29,810 nucleotides of DNA, taken from the IMG/VR virus record IMGVR_UViG_3300025127_000172, positions 1-29,810 of that record; one strand, given 5' to 3'. Positions 21,783 through 29,810 of the stretch are shown piece after piece. Position 1 is the first letter of the stretch. Every line of letters starts with the position of its first letter. Both the position numbers and the translations under genes were made by a program. This stretch comes from a virus. Under the pieces are notes generated by a model. The model was given only the letters and a program-made list of their open reading frames with translations, made no database searches and had not been told where the DNA came from.

Positions 21783-24700
21783 ACAGTCAAAAACAATGAA
21801 GGACTTTAGTGGAGGTATTGCTAAAGGAATTGATTCTTCATCTTTATTAGACAATCAGTTACAAGAATGTGAAAACTTTATAGCTGATGGTTTAGGTAAA
21901 ATGACTGTTATTCCAAATGAAGGAATTGCTACAGCTAATGAATTACAAACTGAACTGCCAGATGGATTTAAAAAGAATATCCATGCTTGGTCAGCAGATA
22001 TGAACTTAGCATCTAACATACAAGATACTACCAATATACAAGACCCTACAACTGAAGAAATACGTGAGCCTGTTAGAGCAACACTAGAGCTTTACTTTAG
22101 CCCTTTTCAATCAAGTTTAGCTTCTCCAGATACAGACCCTAGATGGTTAGTTATTAAAGATTCAGATAGAGATGAATATATTATTCAAACAGGAGTACCA
22201 AACTATAACATACAGTCATCCAGTTTGGCTATCTTTACAGCACAAAGCCCTAAAGCTTGTATTCAAGGATTAACATTAAATGCTCTAGAGCAAATGACGG
22301 ATAGGCATTATGAAGATTATCGTGATGTGAATTCTTCAGATTATTGGGAAGACTATATTCATTATTCAGATTATAAAAGCCCTAGTATTCCTTGGCATTT
22401 TAAAACCATAGACAATTCAGATGTTAGACCAAGTGGAGATGCAGTAATTCCTGTTTCTTTTGAGCCAATAGGGGACAATGGGTTTGAAACAGACAGTACT
22501 GAAGCTTATCAAACATCAAGAGATTTTGTTCCAGACCCAGGAGAAAGATTTCCAGCGATATCTAACTTTTGGATTAATGGCCCCAGTAGGTCTTTTGAAG
22601 GTACTGGTAATGTATATGAAGATAATTCTGGAAGCCATAATGCAAACTCTAGAGACATATATCTTATGGTTCCAAGTCCAAACCCAAACGATAATGGATT
22701 TACAAAAGAATACCCTAATAAACAAAGGAATGGTGGTAATTTTAAAATAGGGAAAGTATCTAATGGTGGTTCAAGCTCTGCTGGAAACAATACATTAGAG
22801 TTTGGTTTTCAGCCAGAGTCAAATGATGTAGAAGTAAAAGATGAATATATGTATAAGATGGTAATGGAATGGGACTATTGGGGTGAAATGAATATCAATT
22901 TTCCAAACGAAGCCCCAGATGGGTACGAAAATTATTGTCATCAACATGGATATTTTCCTCTTAATGTAGGTACACAGTTAGCACAATTTGGTCAGCCTCA
23001 TTTAAATATTGATGGAACAGATTTTACCTATTATCAATTAGCTGATTTATCTACACAACATGGATTAGAAAGACATCCTATTTGGAAAGGTGGTTTAGGT
23101 GCTGATGGAAAAAATTATACTGGTCAAGCTCCAGTAAAAAGGTCTGGTTCTTTTTATTTTATTAAACCTGTTACTAAAAGTTATGGTCAGTTTAGCAAGT
23201 GGAAATGGAGTTTATACAATATAAAATCTAATGAAACTGCTTTATACTCTGTAACTATTACGTATTATACAGACCCAGAACAAACAACAGAAGCTAGTAT
23301 TGTAAAAGAATTCCAAACTATGTTAGGCAATACTGCATCTGAAATTAAAACAGGGCTTTTCTATGAATCAGACAACATTATAACAGGGACAGGAGACCAC
23401 CAAATAAAGTTTGATGTGTTTGAAGATTCTGTTGAACTATACCAAGATACAGACACATTAAAAGCGTATGGTATTAAAAGCGTTGTACCAGCAAAAACAA
23501 ATATTCAAATGCATGAAAATGTTTCTTCTGGACAGCGTTATCAACATTTAGTTTCTATAGCCAATGAGGATTCTATGGCTACTGTTTACTCAATGGAAAA
23601 TGATGTATGGTTAGAGTATCAAATAGATTTAAAATTTATTGAAAGCGACTTTACTGTAGGGCAGTTTAATAGTGGCGTTACAGAAATACCTATCACTTCA
23701 AGTACTATACTTGCTCCAGTTGGTGACAATGTACTGGCTGGAAAGCAAATAAGAGGATATGGAATAGAACCTGGGACTAAAGTCGTATCTAATACTGATT
23801 CTACTGTTACAATTGATACTCCTACTACTCAAAATAACGAATCTAATAGTAATAAATATTATTACTGGTCAAATGACCAAAACGTAGATTTGTCTTTTGT
23901 GGATGCTGAAGGGTATTTATTTATAAGTGATTCAACATTTCATAATAATAATAAGCCACAATGGTTTGGATTTTTGGATTTAAACCACACCTATATGAAT
24001 GAACAATTTGATAGTGAATCTAATAATTACAATGGCAATAACCCACAGGTTGAAATGGCTGTTGGATTTCACACGGATGATTTATGTCCTTCTCCATATA
24101 GAGTAGACCAAAGTAGTGGTCTCTTGGAAGATAAAAACACTCACAGAGTACATGAGAATGAACATTTATTTGAATATTTAGATGGTACTGAAGATGAATC
24201 TATTGTTGCAGATAGTGTTAATATAATAGGAACTAAAATTACCCACCCTTTGGGAGTCAATGTTCAGTATTGTTGGATTGATGGAAGAAGTGGAACAGGG
24301 GAAAGGTTAGATGGCTCTTTTACAAAGAAAGAACTTACCGAGTTTTATTTTTCTTATAAATACGATGGAGGTTTTACAAGTCAGCCACAACCTTTTTATG
24401 ACGATGATGGCAATAGCTTTGCATCAGCTCCAACAGAAGATGCTTCAGCTTTAGGTATAAGTATTCAAATGGGCAACCAAATAGTAAGTGGTAAAGGTGA
24501 TAATGATAGTTGGTCTGGGTTGTCTAGTAAAGATACTGTTCTTAATACAAGGTTAAAAGGTATAGAGATATATGCTAGGTTTACTTATACAGATGCAAAC
24601 AATCTGTATTTAGTAGCTGAGATTGATTTAAATAAAGGTTGGAAGTCATTTGCTACTGGAACATGGAAACCATTTACTGTTAGAAACTCTAGTTCTGGAA

Positions 24701-25617
24701 CTGTTTATTCTACAACAGGAAGTAGTAATGGTGGTTATGTTAATATTTCAGATGTTATTATATACAAATCAATGCCAACCTTTCAAAGTTTCTTTAATAA
24801 ATACGAATTAGATTGGGATGCTCCTATTGGATTTACCAAAGTTGGCACAGGGTGGAAAACAGCCTGTGTATTTAATAGAAGAGCTTATTTTGGAAATGTT
24901 AGGATTGAAGGTAAAGATGGTTTACTGCATAACTATCCAGATGGAATATTAAAATCTTCATTAGGGAATTGGTCTACTGTTGGTGAGTCTAATTTAATTG
25001 AAGCAACTATTAATGATGGAGACGATATTATTGCCTTGCGAGTAGCTGGAAATAAACTGTGTCAATTTAAAAGGTACTCTCTAACTATAATGGGTGTTAA
25101 AACGCTTGAAAATGGTCAAAATCGTGAGGAAATAGAGCAAGTCATACATCATGTAGGCTTAGAGAATGATAACCAAATTTGCGACACTCCTTATGGTTTA
25201 TTTTGGGTAAGTAGAAGTGGTATGTATTTGTTTGATGGAAAGCAATTAACTAAGCTAACTGAAAACAAGCAAGGTAGTACCATAAGTAAAAAGTCATGGG
25301 AAAATTTCTATGGTCAGCGTACTCATGTAGGATACGATGCATACTGGAATCAAGTTCACATATGCAAAGATACAGTAAACAACAACAAAAGTTTAATATA
25401 CAGTTTTAATACCAGAGCTTTTACAGAAACAAACGAAATGTATGGTGGAAATAAAAAGACTGGATTTGTTACAGATAGAGAAGGGCATTTAATGTGGTGT
25501 GAACAAGTAGATGTTGGTACAAGAGGTTCTTCTTATTCGCCAAATCAAAACAGAAAGAAAACTAAAATGGCTGAGCAAACTGCTACTGCAATGCCACCAA
25601 ATGATGCAGTAACCTAA
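21775..25617 (+). CDS. Tail nozzle (stopper) protein, main part
   Basis: Start GTG 21775 overlaps the previous stop by 8 nt; GGAGG lies about 11 nt upstream. The 1280-residue chain begins in the style of T7 gp12/P22 gp10-type tail proteins (DFSGGIAKGIDSSSLLDNQL, then GLGKMTVIPNEG). The middle is long, Asn/Ser/Tyr-rich and probably inserted surface domains. The last third has propeller-like features: WKTACVFNRRAYFGNV, TINDGDDIIALRVAGNKLCQ, PYGLFWVSRSGMYLFDGKQL and DAYWNQVHI. A short Lys/Ala tail ends it. The usual C-terminal domain seems to be in the next gene. The protein is larger than T7 gp12 (about 790). Confidence 0.78.
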   Translation: MPKQSKTMKDFSGGIAKGIDSSSLLDNQLQECENFIADGLGKMTVIPNEGIATANELQTELPDGFKKNIHAWSADMNLASNIQDTTNIQDPTTEEIREPVRATLELYFSPFQSSLASPDTDPRWLVIKDSDRDEYIIQTGVPNYNIQSSSLAIFTAQSPKACIQGLTLNALEQMTDRHYEDYRDVNSSDYWEDYIHYSDYKSPSIPWHFKTIDNSDVRPSGDAVIPVSFEPIGDNGFETDSTEAYQTSRDFVPDPGERFPAISNFWINGPSRSFEGTGNVYEDNSGSHNANSRDIYLMVPSPNPNDNGFTKEYPNKQRNGGNFKIGKVSNGGSSSAGNNTLEFGFQPESNDVEVKDEYMYKMVMEWDYWGEMNINFPNEAPDGYENYCHQHGYFPLNVGTQLAQFGQPHLNIDGTDFTYYQLADLSTQHGLERHPIWKGGLGADGKNYTGQAPVKRSGSFYFIKPVTKSYGQFSKWKWSLYNIKSNETALYSVTITYYTDPEQTTEASIVKEFQTMLGNTASEIKTGLFYESDNIITGTGDHQIKFDVFEDSVELYQDTDTLKAYGIKSVVPAKTNIQMHENVSSGQRYQHLVSIANEDSMATVYSMENDVWLEYQIDLKFIESDFTVGQFNSGVTEIPITSSTILAPVGDNVLAGKQIRGYGIEPGTKVVSNTDSTVTIDTPTTQNNESNSNKYYYWSNDQNVDLSFVDAEGYLFISDSTFHNNNKPQWFGFLDLNHTYMNEQFDSESNNYNGNNPQVEMAVGFHTDDLCPSPYRVDQSSGLLEDKNTHRVHENEHLFEYLDGTEDESIVADSVNIIGTKITHPLGVNVQYCWIDGRSGTGERLDGSFTKKELTEFYFSYKYDGGFTSQPQPFYDDDGNSFASAPTEDASALGISIQMGNQIVSGKGDNDSWSGLSSKDTVLNTRLKGIEIYARFTYTDANNLYLVAEIDLNKGWKSFATGTWKPFTVRNSSSGTVYSTTGSSNGGYVNISDVIIYKSMPTFQSFFNKYELDWDAPIGFTKVGTGWKTACVFNRRAYFGNVRIEGKDGLLHNYPDGILKSSLGNWSTVGESNLIEATINDGDDIIALRVAGNKLCQFKRYSLTIMGVKTLENGQNREEIEQVIHHVGLENDNQICDTPYGLFWVSRSGMYLFDGKQLTKLTENKQGSTISKKSWENFYGQRTHVGYDAYWNQVHICKDTVNNNKSLIYSFNTRAFTETNEMYGGNKKTGFVTDREGHLMWCEQVDVGTRGSSYSPNQNRKKTKMAEQTATAMPPNDAVT

Positions 25618-26054
25618 TGTCAGTAATATTAAAAACAACAGGGTCTAATCAAAGAGATATAACCAATGGTCAAATTGTGACCAAGTTATATGATTTAGGA
25701 GATGTAAGTCTCGTAAAAAAGTTTAGCTCATGTTTGATTACTTACAGAATGTGGGGTGGAGGAGTAAGCCCATTAAAGGTAATGTATCGAATTGATGAGC
25801 GTGGGTCTTTTAAAAATTTTAATGTTAAACCAGAAAATGTTCATTCAGCGTATGACAATGGGGCTAGGCTTTGCAGAACTGGTAATAGATTTAAAACTGC
25901 TGAGTTTGAATTTGATAATGCCAAAAAAAAGGGGCAAAGAGTTCAGATAAAGATTCAGTACAATACAAATATGGAATCAAGTAGTGGAACGGAAATAGAA
26001 AGATTTGAATTATCTGATGTTACTTTCACATATAGACCAATAAATAGGGAGTAG
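25617..26054 (+). CDS. Tail nozzle C-terminal domain, separate gene
   Basis: ATG 25617 overlaps the nozzle stop (TAATG). The 145-residue product is beta-rich: LYDLGDVSLVKKFSSCLITY, SPLKVMYRIDERGSF, FKTAEFEFDNAKKKGQRVQI and the ending FELSDVTFTYRPINRE. This strand order, with a Tyr-Arg-Pro near the end, resembles the final domain of nozzle/stopper proteins, which is normally fused to the propeller. It may be that domain encoded separately, or an independent tail-tip protein. No enzyme residues are seen. Confidence 0.6.
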   Translation: MSVILKTTGSNQRDITNGQIVTKLYDLGDVSLVKKFSSCLITYRMWGGGVSPLKVMYRIDERGSFKNFNVKPENVHSAYDNGARLCRTGNRFKTAEFEFDNAKKKGQRVQIKIQYNTNMESSSGTEIERFELSDVTFTYRPINRE

Positions 26055-26056
26055 TT

Positions 26057-26746
26057 ATGTCTTACAGGGCAGATGTAGCAAGATATTATAAAGAAGAGGA
26101 AAAAGCAGATAGGAGATATCAGCAAATTAATAAGTACGTTGTAGACCCTATGATGGAACATTATGTTGCTCCTAAAATAATGGATGCTTTAAAAAAGAGA
26201 CAGAAAGGCAACACAGAAAAAGGTTTGTTGAAAGGTGAAATGGAAAAGGCTGTACCAAAGCCAGATGTTTCAGATGCTCCAAAATTTTTTGATGATACAG
26301 GTAAATACAATGTACCAGAAGGTATGAACCCATACAGGGCAAGTAACGCCATTGATGCTCCAATTGAAGCCCAAGAAGCTATGGCTGTTGCTGAAGAAGG
26401 TGGAGGTTTGTTAACAGGAGCTACTATGTCACAAACAGGTGGTGATTTAGTAGCTGGTCAAATTACAGGAAAACCAGAAGCTATTGGCAAGGGAATTACA
26501 TTTGCTGGAGACACTCTAGCTAAAGTAAAAGGATTTGGTGATATAGGTGCTGGTTTAAGTAAAGCTGGAGCTAGTGTTAGTGGTGCAAGTGCCAAGGCTG
26601 GTACAGCGATATCTACTGCCCTTGCTGGTATGGGGCCAATGGGCTGGGTAGGATTAGGTTTAGTTGGCTTAACTGCTTATGCTGGATATTCTGCAAATAA
26701 AGGTGGCAACTATCAAAGAGGTAGTGGCCCAAGGTATGGAGCGTAA
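26057..26746 (+). CDS. Internal virion (ejection-type) protein 1
   Basis: ATG 26057 has GGGAG 5 nt upstream. The 229-residue protein has a charged helical N-terminus (RADVARYYKEEEKADRRYQQ), then a Lys/Pro-rich linker. The Gly/Ala/Ser-rich C-terminal half (about 145-215: GKGITFAGDTL, SKAGASVSGASAKAGTA) ends in a hydrophobic patch (MGWVGLGLVGLTAYAGYSA) that could insert into a membrane. Podoviral ejection proteins stored under the portal have this mixture of helices and membrane-active segments. It is the first of four such genes in a row. The assignment depends on order and composition. Confidence 0.6.
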   Translation: MSYRADVARYYKEEEKADRRYQQINKYVVDPMMEHYVAPKIMDALKKRQKGNTEKGLLKGEMEKAVPKPDVSDAPKFFDDTGKYNVPEGMNPYRASNAIDAPIEAQEAMAVAEEGGGLLTGATMSQTGGDLVAGQITGKPEAIGKGITFAGDTLAKVKGFGDIGAGLSKAGASVSGASAKAGTAISTALAGMGPMGWVGLGLVGLTAYAGYSANKGGNYQRGSGPRYGA

Positions 26747-26747
26747 G

Positions 26748-27452
26748 ATGAGTTATATCAAAGACTTAGAGAAAAAAGGTCGTCTAGGAGATACTAAAAT
26801 AAGGCGTATAGATGGCGAACTTCAACACGTTAATAAACAAGAAGCTAGTTGGATTGACAACTATGGGTTATTAGGTGCAGAAATGACCAAAGCTCAAGGC
26901 TCACGAACTATTAACCCAGAAACAGGATTAAGAGAAAATATTGCTATACCTTGGTGGGTAGTACCAGCAATGATAGCTAGTGCTGGGGTAGCAACCTCAG
27001 ATAAAGATGGATGGGGTAGAATTAATCCTGGAAATTGGTTTGGAGGAGCTTTAGGTGAATCAAAACTAGGTAAAGGATGGGACAAGTACGTTGGTCGTGA
27101 TAGTGCCTTATTTGGTGGTAAATCAAAAGCAAAAAGAAAAGCTTTGTCTGCTATAGATAAACGAATAGCAGAAGTGGAAGGCAGAAAAGAAAATATATAC
27201 CCAGATGCTATGGACAGTTTTAATGCCTCTAATATGGCAGACTGGGGTCAATTACAAAGGTCTGGTACTGGTCAGTCATTAACAATGGCAAATGACAGCA
27301 GTAAAAATTCTAACTGGCAGAATATCATAGCTGGTAATATTCAAAAAACAAATGCCTCTTTTAAAAGTGATATTAACAGAGCTGAAGATAGACTTTGGAA
27401 GGCTGAAGACCAGATTGATGAATTAGAAGCAACAAGAGCAGATATAGCATAA
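26748..27452 (+). CDS. Internal virion (ejection-type) protein 2
   Basis: I start at ATG 26748, one base after the previous stop, with GGAG 7 nt upstream; an upstream TTG in frame lies inside the preceding gene and has no site. The 234-residue product begins with a charged region (MSYIKDLEKKGRLGDTKIRR) and has a short hydrophobic segment (IPWWVVPAMIASAGVA, about 69-84) followed by Gly/Trp-rich sequence (GWGRINPGNWFGGALG). The C-terminal part is charged coiled coil (KAEDQIDELEATRADIA). It probably joins its neighbours in the ejected tunnel. No lytic motif is visible. Confidence 0.6.
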   Translation: MSYIKDLEKKGRLGDTKIRRIDGELQHVNKQEASWIDNYGLLGAEMTKAQGSRTINPETGLRENIAIPWWVVPAMIASAGVATSDKDGWGRINPGNWFGGALGESKLGKGWDKYVGRDSALFGGKSKAKRKALSAIDKRIAEVEGRKENIYPDAMDSFNASNMADWGQLQRSGTGQSLTMANDSSKNSNWQNIIAGNIQKTNASFKSDINRAEDRLWKAEDQIDELEATRADIA

Positions 27453-27462
27453 AGGAATTATT

Positions 27463-28473
27463 ATGGCACAAACAGATGATGTAGGATTTGATTTAGGGTT
27501 ATCTTTAATAAATGGCTTATTAAAAGCTAGGGCTAATAAAGAAAGCAGAGAAGATAACCAACAACATGAGCTAGACAAGATAGCTTTGGCAGACAGTCTT
27601 AAAGGAATTAAAGATAAACAAAACATAGTAATGGCTGATTCTTTGCAAAGAGCTGGAAGTAAAGAAAACCTTATGTTAGAGGATTCTTTAAATACGGAAG
27701 GCATTAAGTTGGCAGATAGATTAGCTGGAGATAGACAAACTGTTAGAGACTCTACATTAAATGAATACAATGTATCTAATAGGGAAGATACTCAAAAATT
27801 CCAAAAAGGAAACCAAGCAATTTCGATTTTAACTGCTATGTTACCACAAATGGCTAACACTAAAAATGAAGAAATAGATATTAGCATAATGGAAGGTCAA
27901 GATAAATATGACCAAATTAGGTCAAAAGTGGGGCAGTTAGAAGAAGCTAAAAGACAAATGTATAACTGGACTCCAAATCTAAAGAAACTAAATAAACAAA
28001 CTTTGCAGTTTAGAACTGAAAAAGGGTTTCCGTTTAGTGAGTCTGATATGCTAACTGATTATGAAAATTCTAGAGATGAAATAGAAGGAACAGTTATAGA
28101 GGCTTTAAAGCTACCAATGAACAACAGAAAGAGAACAAGCGTAAAAGATTTTATTGACACCATGGTTAAGAGAGCTAATAATAAAGACTTTCTTGATGGA
28201 GACTGGGGATTCTTTGGTGGAGATGACCCAGATGGAGGACAAGCAAAGGCAATTAAAGAAGAGTTAGAGATTTGGCAAGACTTATTAAGCGATGAAAAAG
28301 GAAGTGCTCGATTTTTAGACGATATGTATGGTATTACACCAGAAGAAAGACTGTTTTATCAAACTTGGGGAAGGCAAAAAAGTGGATTTCGTGGTAACAA
28401 AATATTAAATACACAAAAAGCAGAAGCTGAGTTAAAGGAACAGTTAGACACATTAATAGAGCAATCACAATAA
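27463..28473 (+). CDS. Internal virion (ejection-type) protein 3
   Basis: ATG 27463 has AAAGGA 7 nt upstream. The 336-residue protein is mostly charged helices with heptad-like repeats in the first 120 residues, including a recurring ADSL/EDSL motif (LADSLKGI, MADSLQRA, LEDSLNTE at about 43-75). There is a middle part (QMANTKNEEIDISIMEGQ) and an acidic C-terminus. No membrane segment is obvious except a weak one near 123-132 (ISILTAMLPQ). Its position and helical nature fit the core proteins ejected with the DNA, but nothing identifies an exact role. Confidence 0.58.
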   Translation: MAQTDDVGFDLGLSLINGLLKARANKESREDNQQHELDKIALADSLKGIKDKQNIVMADSLQRAGSKENLMLEDSLNTEGIKLADRLAGDRQTVRDSTLNEYNVSNREDTQKFQKGNQAISILTAMLPQMANTKNEEIDISIMEGQDKYDQIRSKVGQLEEAKRQMYNWTPNLKKLNKQTLQFRTEKGFPFSESDMLTDYENSRDEIEGTVIEALKLPMNNRKRTSVKDFIDTMVKRANNKDFLDGDWGFFGGDDPDGGQAKAIKEELEIWQDLLSDEKGSARFLDDMYGITPEERLFYQTWGRQKSGFRGNKILNTQKAEAELKEQLDTLIEQSQ

Positions 28474-29810
28474 ATGACACCTTTCCAAACTAGGGAAAAA
28501 CTCAAACAATATCGCTTTAGACCTCAAAATTTCTCAGCAGAAGAAGAAAGAGAACTAGAGCAATATTCTAGACTGTATGGGTTCGTAAAAGACGACCAAG
28601 CCATGGAGCTACCAGATAGGGTAGTAAATAGTGGCATTCTATCTCAATTCACATCTGGATTAACTGAAGGTGCTTTGGGGCCAATTGCTATGGGTGGTTG
28701 GGCTGAAGACCCTCAAGATGAATTCCAACATATGGCGTATAGTGCTGGTCATTTACTTGGCTTTGCATTGCCTATGCTTGGTAGTGTAGTTACTGGTGGT
28801 GGCTCACTCGCATTAAGACTAGGTGCTGGTGCTAGTAAAATTGGTTTATCTAAAGTGGGAGCTGGTATAGGGGCAGTTGGAAAAGGAGCACAAGCAGTTG
28901 GTGGAGTAATTAAGAAAACCAAATCAGTTCCTTTGTACGCTGGTGATTTAGCTAGGGATAAAGCCAGAGATATAATGGCTAAAGCTGGATGGGAAGCTGG
29001 TAAATATTTACAAAAAAAGGGAGCACCTACTTTAAGTGCCAAGTTGTATGATTCTGCATGGCAAGGTGCTCATTTAGCTGTAGCTAGTGGCGTAAGTGGA
29101 TTGTGGAATGGAGTTGATGACGAACTAGATAACCTTATTTTTGGCATGGTATCTGGTGGTCTATTTGGTGGTCTAGGAAACTTTATCAATACTGGTAAAA
29201 TGTTGGTACATCCTAATCCTAAAATATCACAAGCTGGTAAATCTAGAATGTGGAAATACGCTCAAGAAGCTCAAGAAACTCTGTATAAAAACCAAGGAGC
29301 TATTATATCTGGAGCTTTAGGTGCTGGATTCCAAGGTGGATATGCACATTTACAAGGTGCTCCGACAGTTACTCAAATATATGAATTACTATTGGGTGGT
29401 TTCTTTGGAGCAACTACTCATGGCGTTGCACAGGCACAAGCATCAAAATACTTTAATAAATTCAACGAAAAAGACGAACATGGATTTAAGTATGACATAA
29501 CTGACATGAGAAAGATGGAAAAAGACGATGATTACATCAATATGTCTCCAGATGCTCAAGATTTAGTTAGAAAAGCTTTTGTAAATCATGTAGGTGAAAT
29601 GTGGGATAAGGATATTGTTAATAGAACAGTAGACCCAGAAAACGAAGAATCTATAGGTGCTTTATGGTTAGCAAGTAGAATTAGCAGAGGTTATGAAAAA
29701 GCTAGAGATAGACAATTTAAAGAAGCTGATAAAATTAAAAGTGCTGACCCATTTGAAGAAGCAAAATTAAAAGCTGAAGCCCTTGATGTGATACCTAAAA
29801 GACACAAAAG
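28474..29810 (+). CDS. Large internal virion (ejection-type) protein, partial
   Basis: Starts at ATG 28474 just after the previous stop (TAAATG) and stays open to the window edge, giving at least 445 residues; the rest lies outside. After a charged start (MTPFQTREKLKQYRFRPQNF), residues about 56-320 are dominated by Gly/Ala-rich hydrophobic segments (TSGLTEGALGPIAMGGWAE; HLLGFALPMLGSVVTGGGS; LIFGMVSGGLFGGLGNF; AIISGALGAGFQGGY; LLLGGFFGATTHG), several able to enter a membrane. Beyond about 335 it becomes charged and helical. This fits the largest ejection protein of a podovirus, which forms a channel across the host envelope. No lytic transglycosylase motif is visible in the part present. Confidence 0.72.
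   Translation, partial: MTPFQTREKLKQYRFRPQNFSAEEERELEQYSRLYGFVKDDQAMELPDRVVNSGILSQFTSGLTEGALGPIAMGGWAEDPQDEFQHMAYSAGHLLGFALPMLGSVVTGGGSLALRLGAGASKIGLSKVGAGIGAVGKGAQAVGGVIKKTKSVPLYAGDLARDKARDIMAKAGWEAGKYLQKKGAPTLSAKLYDSAWQGAHLAVASGVSGLWNGVDDELDNLIFGMVSGGLFGGLGNFINTGKMLVHPNPKISQAGKSRMWKYAQEAQETLYKNQGAIISGALGAGFQGGYAHLQGAPTVTQIYELLLGGFFGATTHGVAQAQASKYFNKFNEKDEHGFKYDITDMRKMEKDDDYINMSPDAQDLVRKAFVNHVGEMWDKDIVNRTVDPENEESIGALWLASRISRGYEKARDRQFKEADKIKSADPFEEAKLKAEALDVIPKRHK

Noticed and set aside
27423-27770. Leftward frame of 115 codons over the 27463 gene
   Set aside because: Antisense of the helical charged gene, with no ribosome site.
1-29810. Window treated as a complete circular genome
   Set aside because: Joining the ends closes the last gene after a few codons, but no replication genes are present and no overlap of end sequences is seen, so this is a part of a larger genome.
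1-29810. tRNA genes, rRNA, integrase, attachment sites
   Set aside because: No cloverleaf-type segments or recombinase motifs were found by reading; non-coding gaps are too short for most such genes.

Overview
The window is the structural and lysis half of a tailed bacteriophage genome. It is AT-rich and tightly packed, and nearly all genes run rightward with start and stop codons overlapping (TAATG, ATGA, TTGA). The gene order is small terminase, large terminase, portal, scaffold, major capsid, connector proteins, tail fibres, holin/endolysin, tail nozzle and a block of Gly/Ala-rich internal (ejection) proteins. A nozzle-type protein, ejection-type proteins and the lack of any tape-measure, tail-tube or sheath gene point to a short-tailed (podovirus-like) phage. 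Replication genes, integrase, tRNAs and CRISPR arrays are not seen. The host cannot be named. Most late genes have AAGGAG-type ribosome binding sites, and the general look resembles uncultured marine phages.

Region by region: 1-1073 is a short leftward operon of four small genes of unknown function (123, 75, 46 and 28 codons, the last a tiny membrane protein) ending in a good leftward terminator near 141-172. At 1074-1310 there is a non-coding region with nested, mutually exclusive GC-rich hairpins. A small rightward gene (1311-1505) is followed by a striking cluster of palindromes and direct repeats built on CTACAGTA around a TA-rich core (1544-1629). This cluster abuts the start of the rightward late operon. 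1629-4815 carries packaging genes (TerS, TerL) interleaved with four small unknown genes, two of which have N-terminal signals resembling lipoproteins. 4861-9328 holds portal, scaffold and capsid, closed by a UUCG-capped hairpin. 9377-10981 holds connector-type proteins, one of which seems to be encoded as two overlapping halves. 10981-19387 holds tail-fibre genes, ending in a 2227-residue fibre with a self-cleaving Peptidase_S74 intramolecular chaperone. 19389-21011 holds small proteins and the lysis cassette (coiled-coil membrane protein, 48-residue holin candidate, M15 peptidase endolysin). 21021-21782 is a metallophosphoesterase. 21775-26054 is the tail nozzle, apparently split in two. From 26057 to the window end lie ejection-type proteins, the last running off the edge.

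The points most worth following are: the apparent complete absence of GATC in 29.8 kb (a by-eye count), the repeat cluster at 1544-1629, the switch-like hairpins at 1140-1215, small genes recovered by eye (182-268, 256-396, 20291-20437, 20437-20613), the two possible gene splits, and the lipoprotein-like genes inside the packaging operon.
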